Origin: Chalara sp. BL73
Taxonomy: Eukaryota; Ascomycota; Leotiomycetes; Helotiales
DNA: 64,000 nt
Direction of reading: 5' to 3'
Assembly (NCBI GenBank): GCA_918026815.1
Contig: CAKJVC010000128.1
Span: 310,001 to 374,000 of the forward strand
This document shows positions 50,020-62,137 of this stretch, piece after piece. The position numbers and the translations under genes are program-made. Below the pieces are notes generated by a model. The model did no database searches, was not told the origin of the DNA, and saw only the letters and a program-made list of their open reading frames with translations. The first letter of the stretch is position 1, and each line of letters opens with the position of its first letter.

Positions 50020-52601
50020 ATGGATCACTTTCCGATTCCCAAAGATAGCCGACATATTCGAGTACCGAATAAAACAGTTCAGGAATATTCCAAGGGAAAC
50101 GGCGGGTTTGCTGGCTACCCTGCAAGATGCGGCTGGTCTCCCGAAGACTTGAAGGGGACGAATAACTTTGGAAACAGATCAGGGAAAGAGGTTGAAGCTT
50201 TCTTTCAAACTTGGCTCTATTTTGGCGCTGTTATTGAAGTTCTTGATATCGCCGATGTCTCTGCAAGTACTACCGACTTTATAAGTCCATCAAAAAACTT
50301 TGTTACGAGCAGGCACCTTCCGGCCAAACTTCGCCGAGTAAATAAGAATGCATCAAAGACCTCTGAAGAGTGGCGAAGCCAGTGGCACATGGAAACTTCG
50401 GAGATTCTGGGGCAGTTATCAAAATACCTTGGCAATTACTACAATACCTCGGATGTAATCACCGGTACCAAAGACACAAAGTGGCCGGTTTCAGAGGAGA
50501 TATCTATGTCAATAATCGCGCTCGCCTACACTCTAGGTGAGGGAACAGCAGATTTCTACGGCAAATCGGCTTCTCGCAAGCTGCCAACTTCCGCTTTGCT
50601 TCGACGCCGGATGATACAAGCCGGTTGGTGTCCGACGGATGTCCAAAGAATCGAGAGGGATATGAGCATCGATGGGCATTACTATATCGCAACTCTATCC
50701 CAGCCTTTGGGGAACCTCTCTCATAAGAAGTGCACTTCATTAATTTGCACATCGAACCTGGTATCCGAAGACGATTACGTTGTAAAGCACACTGACGAAT
50801 GTTGTACTTGCGAGCACTGTAGGGAAAATCATGTTCAGATAGACTTGGCGCAGGTTCTTAAAATTATAGACGCGGGGGGCTTTCCTATAGTCTCATGGAT
50901 CGCGTCTGAGAACCGACTGGATGTGAAAGAATTTAATACAGAGAAGGGCAATAAACCGATCTATGTTGCAATATCCCACGTGTAAGATCTCGCCTCTGAA
51001 GCCTTGAGATATGTTCTAATATTTCGGTTTCGATGTGCAGCTGGGCAGATGGCATGGGAAACCCCAAGACCAACTCTCTGCCTCGGTGCCAAATTGTGAG
51101 GCTCCAACGCTTGGTTAACAATATTTCATCACAAATCGAGTCTCCAGGCCGCCAAATTTCGTTTTGGATGGATACATTATGCGTCCCTGTTGCGAGTGAT
51201 CTGAAACCGTATCGAATACTGTCTATCCGCAAAATGAAGGACATCTACCAGAGCGCTTCCGCAGTTCTTGTTGTCGAATCCCTCATGGCCAGCACCCCTT
51301 GGGAAGGCAGTGATTACGATAAAAGCCTTAGCATCTACTTCTCAAATTGGAATAAGAGACTGTGGACGTTCCAAGAAGGCATGTTCGCGCAGAAGTTGAT
51401 GCTCCAGTTCGCAGACAGAGCTCTCGACCACAGGGACGACGTTAACTTTCACGAAGAGCACAAAAAGTCCATTAGCCAAGGGCACTGTGTTACTTTTCCC
51501 TACCGTGCTACTACCGCCGTCATGTCCGAGTTTGTGGTACTTCGGGATATCATCGATTTGGGTCTTTTCGGGACTGAGGACTTTCAAGCTTTGGCACCCA
51601 TGATATCACAGATTCAGCACCGAACGACTAGTAGACTTTCAGACCAGACTCTTTGTGCTTGTGTTATTCTAGGTAAAGACCCAGGTCCACTATTCAAAGT
51701 CGGTATAGATAAGGACAATAAAGAGCTCACGGCCGAAGAGTTGGAAGACCGCCGTATGGAAGCCTTCCTGAAGATGATTGGGAAGTTCCCTCCAAGCGTT
51801 ATATTTAACAAATGCCCTCGGTTGAAACAGGATGGATTTCGCTGGGCCCCAAGAACATTCCTAGGGATCCCGAAGAATGGTTTTCTTGAAGATGTTGAAG
51901 GCGAGGCTGCAGTATTGACAGGTGACCAAGGCCTTGTTGTAAAGTACGCTGGATTCATCACCAGTGGACTAATCCCCGGCGGTAACCTTGTCCAAACCCT
52001 ATGTATACTGCCTCAAGAAAAAGGTAGCCCTGTTCAAGTACAGGTTAAGCTACACCCGAACAACGGTCCTATACAAGATCACGACAATGACAAACAGGAA
52101 CAGCTGGCAGTAATATTTCGTTATCCATTAGATTTAGGTACCTCAAGTCGTTCTCCAGCATCGCTTGCTTTGCCATCACAGAATGCTGTTATCGGAATTG
52201 TTCAGGCAGTCACGCGAGATGATAAAGGGGGGGTTGAGCACATTCAAATCAAGCACAAATTCCTTGCAAAGATCACAACTCTCAATCCGTCAGTTTTCCC
52301 TTCACGCCCAGGACCGTCAGATAATGACCCTGTCTTATCACTTCTTAAGCAACTACAAATGGGCCCGCCGCTCCCTTCTATAGGCCCACTGCTTTCTTCT
52401 ATGGGCCCATCAGTGCCGTCTAGCGCCCCGATTCCGAATTTTGATAACAAAGATCTTAAACTAAGCGGAAGTGGGTATAAAGAGAAACTAGGCACTGTAA
52501 AGCATGAGCAAAGCGTTCCTGAGCTTGAAGGCGAGGTGAAAAAGCAAGCTAAAGTTGTTTGCGAGCTTTTGTGCGAGAAAACTCAATGGTATATTTCGTA
52601 G
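50020..52601 (+). CDS. HET-domain protein, intact, long N-terminal extension
   Basis: Exons 50020-50981 and 51041-52601 (59-bp GTAAGA...CAG intron) give 840 residues. The HET domain begins across the splice at IYVAISHVWADGMGNPKTN, with SLPRCQIVRLQRLVNN, FWMDTLCVPV and KRLWTFQEGMFAQKLMLQF. The 310-residue N-terminus includes a Cys/His cluster DECCTCEHCRENH (about 262-274) of the kind that precedes this HET subgroup. The C-terminus has Pro/Ser-rich near repeats (PLPSIGPLLSSMGPSVPSS). Predicted role: non-self recognition leading to hyphal cell death; no partner gene is evident. This is the only intact HET gene of three in the window. Confidence 0.88.
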
Positions 52602-52908
52602 TGGAAAAAAAAAAATCTCTTTTACCTAATATTATTTCCTGTAAAAATCGTAGAACTAACCGTCAATTCCGGTTTTTTTGTATGGTACGGTGACCGTGAT
52701 ATCCGTAAGTGCAGAACTTTGGAATTGACCGCCGCTTTTATTAACCCCAACTTTATCGAACTTTACTAAACTTATTAATAATTATACGACTAGCATAAAA
52801 AACCAATTGTTTATTTAGAAAAAAGCAGTTTTTCAAATATTAAATTATTTAATTGCGTTAAACAAGCGTTATAGTATACTGCTTTGTTTAAATAAAAAGT
52901 GTTTGTCA
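52602..52908. other. Junction between gene region and AT-rich repeat block
   Basis: Contains a small imperfect inverted repeat (GTCAATTCC at 52662 and GGAATTGAC at 52722). GC content drops sharply afterwards. Confidence 0.45.
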
Positions 52909-53880
52909 CGAACCGAATCCTAGGACCCGCTGAGGCCCCAGGAAAGGAACCCCGGGACGCTCTGGCGTCCCAGGACCAATAGGATCCTAAAAACGTGAGT
53001 CTCGGGATCAGCCAGTATTTTAAAACTTTAAATAAGTAAAAAAGCAAACGGCTTTTTAGCTTTTGGAAGCGACTGTGTTATGTAATAAAGTCGAAAAAAG
53101 TTTAAAAAGTTTATATAAACTTTAAGAATTTTATAAAACTTTAGCTTAATTATAGTATATAAATAATTGTAGTTTTATAGTTTAAAAGTTTCGTGTTTAA
53201 CTTTTATTATAGTTTAGCAATATAGTTATTTGTTATATTTGTAACGTTTTACTTTTTAGTAAAAAACAGTGTTTAGTTTATTTTATATATATTATACTAA
53301 TTAACGAGTTTTAAGTTTAATTATTTAAATTTAAAACTATTTTGTATATTATACTTTAAATATTAAGTTTTAAAATAATTAAACAATATAATATTCGAAA
53401 CTAATTTTTCGTTTAGTTAAACAAAACAAAAAATTAAAAAAGTAGTTATTCCGAATATTACTGTTACTAATAAAAACGAAAATATTGAATTGTTAAACCA
53501 AAAGCTACAACAAATAAAAATTACAAAAACAGTAAAAATCGCGAAATTTAACAAGTTCAACAAAAAACGCAAAAAGCTAAAAACGTTTTTAATACAGCTC
53601 GAAATTTATTTTAAATTTAATAACAATAAATTTACAATTTATAAGAGCAATATTTTATTCGCAGTATTATACTTTAAAAAAAAAGCTATAAAATAAATGC
53701 AGCTGTTCGTAAAAAACTATTTTAAACACAAAAACATTAATAAAAGTATAATTACTATATAAGTAATTTTTAAAAAGTTTAAAAAATTTAAACAAAAAAT
53801 CAAAAAAAGTATTTAAAAACGTAAATAAAAAAAAAACAACGAAATGCTATTTGTATATTTTAAAATAAACAAAATCGATT
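52909..53880 (+). mobile_element. RIP-mutated LTR retrotransposon, left edge plus gag relic
   Basis: A TGTCACGAACCG start at about 52909 resembles an LTR terminus, followed by a GC-rich, un-mutated 100-bp edge (CCTAGGACCCGCTGAGGCCC to GGGATCAGCC). Composition then turns very AT-rich. From about 53490 a gag-like frame reads KVKIAKFNKFNKKR-style blocks, seen as KIAKFNKFNKKRKKLKTF, LIQLEIYFKFNNNKFTIY and ILFAVLYFKKKA, the Ty3/gypsy gag signature near 'KLKTFLIQLEIYF'. Stops follow at 53696. The right edge and second LTR were not found, so the extent is uncertain. Confidence 0.65.
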
Positions 53881-54500
53881 ATTAATTACGTTACAAAATT
53901 TAAAAAACACGCTATTTAAACGAAATAAAACATTTAAGTATTATTTAATTATTACACTAAAAAACTTAAATTGAAAATTTAAACCGAGTTTATTTAGCTA
54001 AACTTTTTTAAAACTATTATTAATATAATATTGTACTCGAAATTTTTAAATTAAAAAATACAATTTAAATATAAATTAAAGTAACAATACAGTTTATTTA
54101 ACAAATACATTTACAACCGAAAAAAGTTAAAATAAGCGTATAACAAAAAAAAAGCTAGCACGAAATAGCACGAACAATATTTTTAATTAAATTTTCGTGC
54201 AATACAAAAAATTCCGACAATTGTTTAAAAACTTATAAAATATACGTGTTTTGTTTAAATATTAGCTGTAAAATTATAAAATTAATTTAAAAAAAAATAA
54301 AAAACTACTTTTTAAAAAATTAAAACTATACAATTTACAAATTTTAAAAACGCTCGAAAAATATATTAAAAAATTAGCAAAAAAAACATGTTATGTGGCT
54401 CTGCGGGTTAGGGTTAAGCGACAATTTGGTTTGACTTAGCGAAAAAAAAAAAAAAAAATTGAAAAAAAAAAAGTTTGAAATCGATTAAAAACACGTTTTA
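53881..54500. other. AT-rich block with two TTAGGG units
   Basis: Mostly RIP-like AT sequence. GGGTTAGGGTTA occurs at 54405-54416 inside a short GC-richer patch (CTCTGCGGGTTAGGG). Two telomere-type units may be chance, or a trace of an interstitial telomere. Confidence 0.4.
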
Positions 54501-55145
54501 TAACATATTTTTTTTCAGCCAATCAAAGCAATTATAAAGCGTTACGCTCCACTTTTTAACTTTGTAAAAAAAAAAAAAAAAAAAAAAAATTAAACTGTTT
54601 TAAATTGAATAAAAGCACTATTAAAAAAACATTTTTTATAGTAAAAATTTTAGCCAATAAAATCAATTATAAAGCGTTACGCTCTACTTTTTAACTTAGT
54701 AAAAAACAAAATTAAAATTTTTTATTTTATTTTAAATTAAATAAAAACACTATTAAAAAAATATTTTTTATAATAAAAATTTTAGCCAATAAAATCAATT
54801 ATAAAGCGTTACGCTTTACTTTTCTTTTGGCACATTTACTTTAAGCTAACTTTTTGTTTTTGTTTAAATTTACTTTCTGTAAAACTAATTCGCATTATTA
54901 TTAAATGCTACTTTCCGCTTTTTTTTAAACTTACTTTTATTTAAGCCAATTAGCTTTATTATAAAACGTTACTTTTTTGCTTTTATTTAAACTTACTTTC
55001 TTTTAAACTATTTCGCTGCATTTCTTTAAACTTACTTTTTTACGAGCTAATACGCTTTATTATAAAACGTTACTTTTTGCTTTTTTTTAAATTTACTTTT
55101 TTTTCAGCTAACTTGCTTTATTTTAAAGCGTTACTTTTTGCTTTA
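54500..55145. repeat. Tandem repeat array, ~134-bp unit then shorter degenerate units
   Basis: The core ATAAAGCGTTACGCT recurs with starts of GCGTTACGCT at 54539, 54674 and 54807 (spacing 135 and 133 bp), embedded in a longer conserved block (AGCCAATAAAATCAATTATA). Past 54850 a shorter degenerate unit follows with cores ATAAAACGTTACTTTTTGC at about 54961, 55060 and 55130. AT-to-GC losses are consistent with RIP of a repeat. Confidence 0.75.
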
Positions 55146-56395
55146 ATTTTTTTAATGTCAATTTTAATTTTACATATTTTACACTTTTTTAATATTGCTA
55201 AGCAATTTATTAATTTACAACTTGCAAAAAATTATGTTTTTTAAGTATATTGTATTTTTTATATTTATTAATTAACTGCAATTAACTAAGTTTACTTTTT
55301 ACAATTTTACTATTTGTAAAACTAATTTGTTAAACTTATAAGTATATTAATTATTTATTAGATTTATTATTATTTGTTGCTATTTTTTATTTTTTTTAAG
55401 CGTTTTATCAACTTTTTTTTTAAGCGAAATATTGTTATTTTGCTTAATTTTATTTTCGATTTTATTTTCGGACTTATTTTCGGATTTATTTTCGATTCTA
55501 TTTGTATTTATACTTGTATTTGTACCGGAAGCTTTTTTCAATAATTAACGTAAGCTTAAACGTTAGTTTTTACGAATTTCGTTGTGTTTAAACAAAAAAA
55601 GTACGCTTTAGCTAGTTTTAAGTGATTTTAGCTTTAGTTTCAGCTTTTTTTTTTTTAGTAGTAAAATTGTCGAAATATTCTTCGACGCAAATTTGCGCTT
55701 TTTGCTCGTTGGTTTTTTGCTCGTATTTGTTTCGCTACTGTTAGCTTTGCTGTTAAATGTGTTTTTTGCGGCTAAACTAGTTTAAGCTTTTGCTGTGCTA
55801 ATTTGTAACAGTTTTAACGCGAGTATTAATGCTCGCTTTTTAATAGTAGTCTTTTTAGTCGTAGTTTAAGCAGCTGAAAAACAAAAGCTAATTTTTTTTA
55901 AGTCGGCCGTTAATTTGCGATAAACTTAAGTAATTTGTTTAAACGCTACAATACAAAGTTAGCTAGAAATTTAAAGTTTAAGCAAAGTAAAAAATTAAAG
56001 CAATTTACGTATAATACAAACTACAGCTGTTTTTTCGGCATTGCTACTGTTTATTAGCTCGAATACATTAGTTGTTTAATGCTTATATACACGCTAACTA
56101 TATATTTGTATATATAGCTAAATTACTTTGCGTTTTCGAACTTTATTTTTAAGTTTTTCGATTACTTTTGCGAACGCTATTTTTTCGTTATTCGCATTTT
56201 GTTTTTTGCTTAACGTAGCAATATTTTTTTCGCTAATATCGATCGTGCTAATGCTCGCAATTTAATTATACATTTTGTTCGCTGTTCGAGTTTACTAATA
56301 GCCGTTATATAAGTTAAAAGTCGTAATAATAGTAATATACTAAACTTCGAATTAACCGATACAGTAAATTCGTTTAATTGCTTAAGCCGTTTTTA
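55146..56395. other. AT-rich relic, function unknown
   Basis: About 1.25 kb of strongly mutated DNA. The minus strand shows some coding-like stretches in one frame (for example NANNEKIAFAKVIEKLKNKV around 56130-56190 and TSKKPTSKKRKFASKN around 55690-55740), perhaps an old repeat-borne ORF. I cannot name it. Confidence 0.35.
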
Positions 56396-57900
56396 GACCT
56401 AACCGCGAGGCCGGTGGTATCTGGGCCCAAATACCAGGCGGTGAGCGGATTCTGCCCACCGAAGGGGCGCCAAGGCCCAAAACCGGGGTCCCCAAATACC
56501 AGCTCCCAAATACCACTTTGCGGCTGACACTTTCATTTCCTTTTTTCTCGCTTTGCTACAAGCTTCAAAAACTGACTATGCTTTTTTTACGGTTAAACTA
56601 AAGCTTACATATAATTTCAAGTGAAAAAATCGAGTTTTGCTTATGCAACGTGCTGCTTCAAGTTACTTTAAACAATTGTTAGTAAAGCTTAGGGTTATGC
56701 TTAGTCATTTTACTTTTATTTCTTAGTTACAACAGTTTTACTACTTTTTAGAAAACTTCGAAGCAAGCTTTTAGTTAACACGTAAAATCATGGCGCTTGC
56801 CTAAGAGCGGCGAATCAAAGACCGCCAAAAGCATACAAAGGAAAAGGCCGCAAAGAGGCTTGTACAAACAGCCGTAGTGATTTGAGGCGATCGAGTACGC
56901 AAGTATATAAACAAGCAGCTATCTTTTCGAGTTTCGAGCTTTTTTCGCGTTTTAGCATTTATATTTCACTTCTTTTTTCGTAACTTAAAAAACTTTATTG
57001 GCCGCTTTAAATGTCTAACAACTCTGCGCGCCAACCGGGCATAGATTCAGGCCACGTTTAATTACTTAGTACGTCTTTTAAAAAAAGCGAGCTTAAGTAA
57101 GATTTTTTTTTTAAGCTTTACTAAATTGCTGCTTTGTTAGTGTGCATTAGTTGTGGGTTTCAACCGCATTCGACCAGCTATAAAATAAACGTTATTTGTG
57201 CAACTTTTTAAGCTGTCTTGTTATATTTAAACGCTTAGCCGATCGAGAGCGGCACTTAGCAAGTAAGCACTTCGGAACGCTGTATATCTGCTTTATCGTT
57301 AAATGTAAAAAAAGCATTAAAAAGCTATATTCGCAAAAAAATAAGCTTTAGGAGCACATACGCAAAAAGCATAGCGAAACGGTAGTTGCTGCTAAACAGA
57401 ATTAAGCAAAGCCGGAGAATTAGCAAGTAGCCAGAAAGTAAAAACTCGGTTTTGTAGCGGAAAAAAAAAAGCGATAAAACGTTCGGACTTAGAAACAACT
57501 ATATAGTAAACAACAATGCTTTGAATTAAAACATACGCAATATTATTTTGCAATGTTCTGAGTTTTTAATAATTAATTAAGCAGTTAAAACTTTAAAACC
57601 GGGGTCCCCGGATTTTACAACTTAAATACCACTTTGCGGCTAAAACACTTATTTCTTTCTTTTCTGCCGCTATTGACTTTTAAAAAGCTAGCAATGCTTT
57701 TTGTTATATCGTGCTCAGCTGCATAGTTAATTAAAGCTTTCTCGGCCAAATTGTGCGGCAGAAAATCGTTGCTTTAAGTTACTTCAAATCGTAGTCGTTA
57801 AAGTTTTAAAGCTACGGCTTAGTAATTTTACTTTTTACAAGTTTAATAGTTGACTAGCTACATTATTACTACGAACACTATACTTTGGTTTGTACAGTTT
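56396..57900. repeat. GC-rich island and ~1.1-kb-spaced direct repeat
   Basis: 56396-56520 is GC-rich and unmutated (CCGCGAGGCCGGTGG, CCAAATACCAGG). Its end AAAACCGGGGTCCCC recurs at 57595-57609; TAAATACCACTTTGCGGCT follows in the second copy and CCAAATACCACTTTGCGGCT in the first. Weaker similarity continues for about 250 bp after each copy (GTTACTTTAAA...CTTAG..ATTTTACTTTT). The copies are 1.11 kb apart in the same direction, bracketing the presumed N-terminus of the helicase relic. Confidence 0.6.
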
Positions 57901-60900
57901 ATAAGTATGCAATATTAAATCTAGCGCAGCATTTAAGCAGCAAACACAGTAATATTAAAGCTAAAAATCGGCATACAATTCTTGCTGCATATACGGAGCT
58001 TTTACTTACCCGGCTACCAAATGCTAATTTTCGATATAGCCCGGCGAACTCAATTTAGGCTATTTAAAGTCTTGCTGTTCACGACGGATTTGCGTGTTAT
58101 AAGTGCGAGTTTTTTACTACTAGCTAAAAGAAATTCCGGAGCTATCGTTTTAAAAAAACGCATAGCTGGATCTCGAGCAAAAATCAACCCGGCTCGGCCT
58201 ACTAGTTTAAAGTTAAACTTTAAATTTTTTTTACAGTCTTAGGAAATGCGATTCATTACTTTTGCGTAACATCAGCTAATTCTAAGCTCGAAATACTTGT
58301 TGACAAGCAAAGCCAGCCGACTAGCCAGCTTGTTAACGATATTAAAAAGCAGTAAGTGTACGAGCAAGCTTAGCAAAACGAGCTGCAAAAAATTTTAGCC
58401 GATAAAACAAACAAGCATAAACGGACTAACTGGCTGAAGCGTACTAAATGGACGGCGCACTTTGCTACGAAAAATCTTGGTGAAATTTACATTTGCAGCC
58501 GAATACTAGACCGAAAAAACGACGAGCTAAAAAAGATGTGTGCTGCTATAGACCGGTTGTTTTTTAGCTGCTGTATCGATAGCTTAAAAAGTATGCTTTT
58601 AATAACTCGGCTGCTTTTGGCTAGCTTTTACTTTCAAAATGCCTACAGCCGGCTATTTGAGCCGTTGCAAAAAAAAACGAGCATAAATCGGTATTTTGTT
58701 TACTGGAAACGGCTTTTCTGCTACTGCTTAAATGTTCTTTCGTTAAATAAAGTAGCGTTGCTAAAAACGCACGAGTTTAGCTTTCTAAGCGCACAACGAC
58801 GGAACTTCGCGCAGCTGTAAGCGTATTTGCAGAATTAGACCTGGCCGGAAAACGCATTAGAAAAAAAGCTTTTGCAATTGTCGGCTAGGTTTTAAATGCA
58901 GCGGCTCGATAAAGATCTTTTCGCTAGCCCGCTGTAGCATTTTGTTAGCGTGTTAAAAATTAATAAAAAGTTTAAGCAATTCCGGCCGGCACACTTGTTT
59001 ACTTATGTTTTGGCCGAGCTAGTGTATGTAAAAAAAACGTTGCTAGAAAAGTGAGCTATTTCTATTTAAAAGCGGCCGGGAATAGTAAATCTGAGAAAGC
59101 GGTTTGACTAAGTGCGAAATGCTTAGCTTTGCAAAGCCACTTACTTTCCGATAAGTTATGTCCTGAGCTTGCTGCTTTATAGTCGGAAGCTTGTCCAGAA
59201 AACTAGTAGCCGGTTGATAGTGTTATAAAGCAAGCACGAAAAGCTAATGTATTTTATAAGAAAGCTTATTCCGATAAACGATATCCGGAGTATAGTAGCC
59301 GAAATAACTGCTGATGCAAAAGACTTGTTGTAAGATTTTTTGATGTTTAAAAAAAGAAAAAATGTCCAGTTTACGATTCCGCTAGCTAGTATTAAAAACG
59401 ACTTGACTTAAACGCAGCGAAAAAAGTTTTTTATTTATAGTAATAGCTTTGCTAGAAAAAAAGTCGAAATGTTGAAAAACCTGGTCCGTAAGCGGCGAAA
59501 GCAGAAGTTTTTAAATCAGAATAGCCAATAAAAATAAACTGCTATTTAAAAATATTTAAAGTTAGTTAAGAAGTTTAAAAAGCTTTTTTTACTGCTGGCG
59601 CACTTTACCGAGAGTCAGCTTAGCCGGAAAAAAAAGATTACTAAGCTACGCTTTGTGAATAGCATTAACCGGAACCGAAATGTTTTTGTTATTAATAAAG
59701 AAATAGTGCTCGTTACTCAGTATTATAAATCTTTGGTTTATTTTAACTCTTTTAAAGTTATTCTTCGCTTTTTGTCTGAGCGGCTAAGTCAGCTGATAGT
59801 TATATATATAGTTTACATCCGGCTACTAACCGATCGTTAGAAAACAAACCGCTGAGCATTGTATAACAAAATGAACTCGCTAAGCGATTTTATTTAGCAT
59901 AGTGAAATAAAGCTATAAAACAGCAGCTAAATGTTTAAAGCCGTAGCCCGGTAAATCTACTACTACATAAGCCGGCGAATTACGCTTCAGGACTAGCGGC
60001 ATATTGCGATTGCTATTAGCAAGCGGCTCGCTCGTCAGCGCGGTGCTGCGAAAGCTGACTTTAAAAATGCTAGCTATAGCAACGATAACGAGCAGTATAA
60101 AGTTCCGGATAACTTAGCAGCCGGTTATACCGGTCAAACCGCAGCTAATTACGAAGTTACGATCGATGTGCTAAAGCGGCTAATTGCGGACTTTTTTGAA
60201 ATTTTTAAACAAGTCAGCTATCGGTAGCATCGGTTTTTAAAGCTGATTAACTAGCCGTTATTACCGTTACTTCTAAAGCGAAAAGCAGCGGAGGCTAAAT
60301 AGCCGACTTTGTTGAAACGGCCGAAAGTTTTGCATTTTAAGCGGCCAGCTTTAGAAACTAAAAGTAACCAGCTTATTTTGAAAGCTTTACGAAGCGTTTT
60401 GCGGGATAACTATACGCAGTTCCGCACGCTACAACAAAAAGAAACTGTGCAATTAGCTGCTGCGAAAAAAACTCCGCTAGTTGCGATTCTGCCAACTGGC
60501 AGCGAAAAAAGCTTAGTGTTTATAGTGCCGGCTATGCTATTTAAGTCTAAAGTAACGATTGTAGTAGCTCCGTACGCGAAACTTAAGAAACAACTGGTCA
60601 CCCGCTGCTTTAACGCCGGCTTCGACTGTCAGCACTAGTCTAAAGCACGAAATTTCTGGCTCCGGGTAGTTTTAGTGTTCGCAAAAGCGGCATTTACTGA
60701 TAACTTTTTACAATAAGCGGCGGACTTGCGTGTTTAAAAAAAACTGGATCGAGTAGTTTTTGACAAGTGTCATTTTTTTTTTACTGCTGCTACCGAGTAC
60801 CGGAAAATATTTCGACACTTAGTGCTTTTTCGCAATTTCGGCTGCTCGTTTATGTTTTTGACCGGAACTTTGCTGCCGTTTTGCTAGCGAAAGTTTAAGG

Positions 60901-62137
60901 AAGCGATGCAGCTGCAGAACTTTCGTTACATTCGCGCGTTTAGTTACCGCGTAAATGCATACTACTCGGTACTGCGCGTACGGAATAAGCGCGGCTCGAT
61001 AAAAGCTAAAAAGCTAGTAAATGCTCGGCTTAAGAACTTAGCGCTAAAAAAAAAGAGTGTCGTTTACTGTACTAGCTATGCTAAGTATAAAGCGCTAGCG
61101 CGGCAGCTGGAATACTACTATTACTACGGGAATCCCGCGGATAGCGATGTTTACTTTCTTGCTTAGCAGAAAGCCGGCTTTTAAACTTAGCTTCGAAAAA
61201 ACACGCCGTACATTGTAGCTACGGCTGTTTTTAGAACGAAAATCGATGTGCCCGAAATTATATATGTTATTCATTTTAAAGCTTCGTATAGCATTATTAA
61301 CTATGCTTAAAAAGCTAAGCGTGCCGAAAAAGCGAGAAAGCTTGTTACTGCGGTAATGATTATCGAAAACAAAAACTGGCCTGCCGAAAACTCTTAAAAA
61401 AATAACTGCTTTAAGCTGAAAACGCGCGAAGTTAACAGCTTTATCCGGACGAATAGTTGTCGGCGGCGCATTTTAAGCCGGTGCTTAAATAACGACTTAC
61501 GAGACTGTACAAAGATCGATACTGTTTTGTGTAACAACTGCCGGCAAGAAAATTTTTTTTGGAAAAGCGAGTTATCTTTTTAAAGATTAATTATGTTTTA
61601 AGCGTACAAGCGAAAAGTTGCACGTAAGCTAACGCACATAGAAGCGGCGCTCGAAAAAATCGAGAAGTTCGAGTAGTAAAAGTGCCGGATCTGCTAAATG
61701 TTTAAAAAAGCGACGAGCGAAAGCTCGGCGCATAAATAAATAGAATGTTCCGAAATCGAAAAATGTTTATTTTTTTACAGCTGTATAGCTTTCCAGCGGC
61801 AAATTAACTACCGGCGAAACTTTTAAGCGCAGTTCTTAAACTGTTTTTACTGCTATGTATTACAAAAGCTTTGCTCGGACGGCTTCCGGTTTTAAAAAGC
61901 TAATTGCCGGTAGAAACACGTAGTTTTGCCGATTGCGCTTGCCGTATACGCGAATAAAAAGCTGTAAAAGCAAGTACAAAAGCTTGCTGAACGAACACTG
62001 CCCGGCGAAAAGAAGTACGTAAAATAACTGGAACGAAAGCATAGCAAGCTTGTTTGTAAGCATAAAATAACTAATGCTATAGCGGTGTTTGACTTGGTTA
62101 TTAACTGGCGCATCGAAATTGGAGTATTAACACAGTG
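57011..62137 (+). pseudogene. Telomere-linked RecQ-type helicase relic
   Basis: A + strand reading, rich in stops, gives in order: an N-terminal Cys block (LVCISCGFQPH, about 57150), a long middle region (ASYSNDNEQYKVPDNLAAGY, AANYEVTIDVLKRLIADFFE at 60060-60210), then a DEAD-type helicase: VAILPTGSEKSLVFIVPAML (motif I, 60480-60540, G-to-E at the usual GKS glycine), VVFDKCHFFF (motif II, 60753-60780, DECH/DEAH now DKCH), FLTGTLLPF, and a C-terminal lobe (SVVYCTSYAKYKALARQLEY, KIDVPEIIYVIHF). This order matches fungal telomere-linked RecQ helicases. All lesions seen are RIP-type. Non-functional. Confidence 0.8.

Noticed and set aside
54500..55145. CRISPR-like array
   Set aside because: Units are tandem without unique spacers and the organism is eukaryotic.
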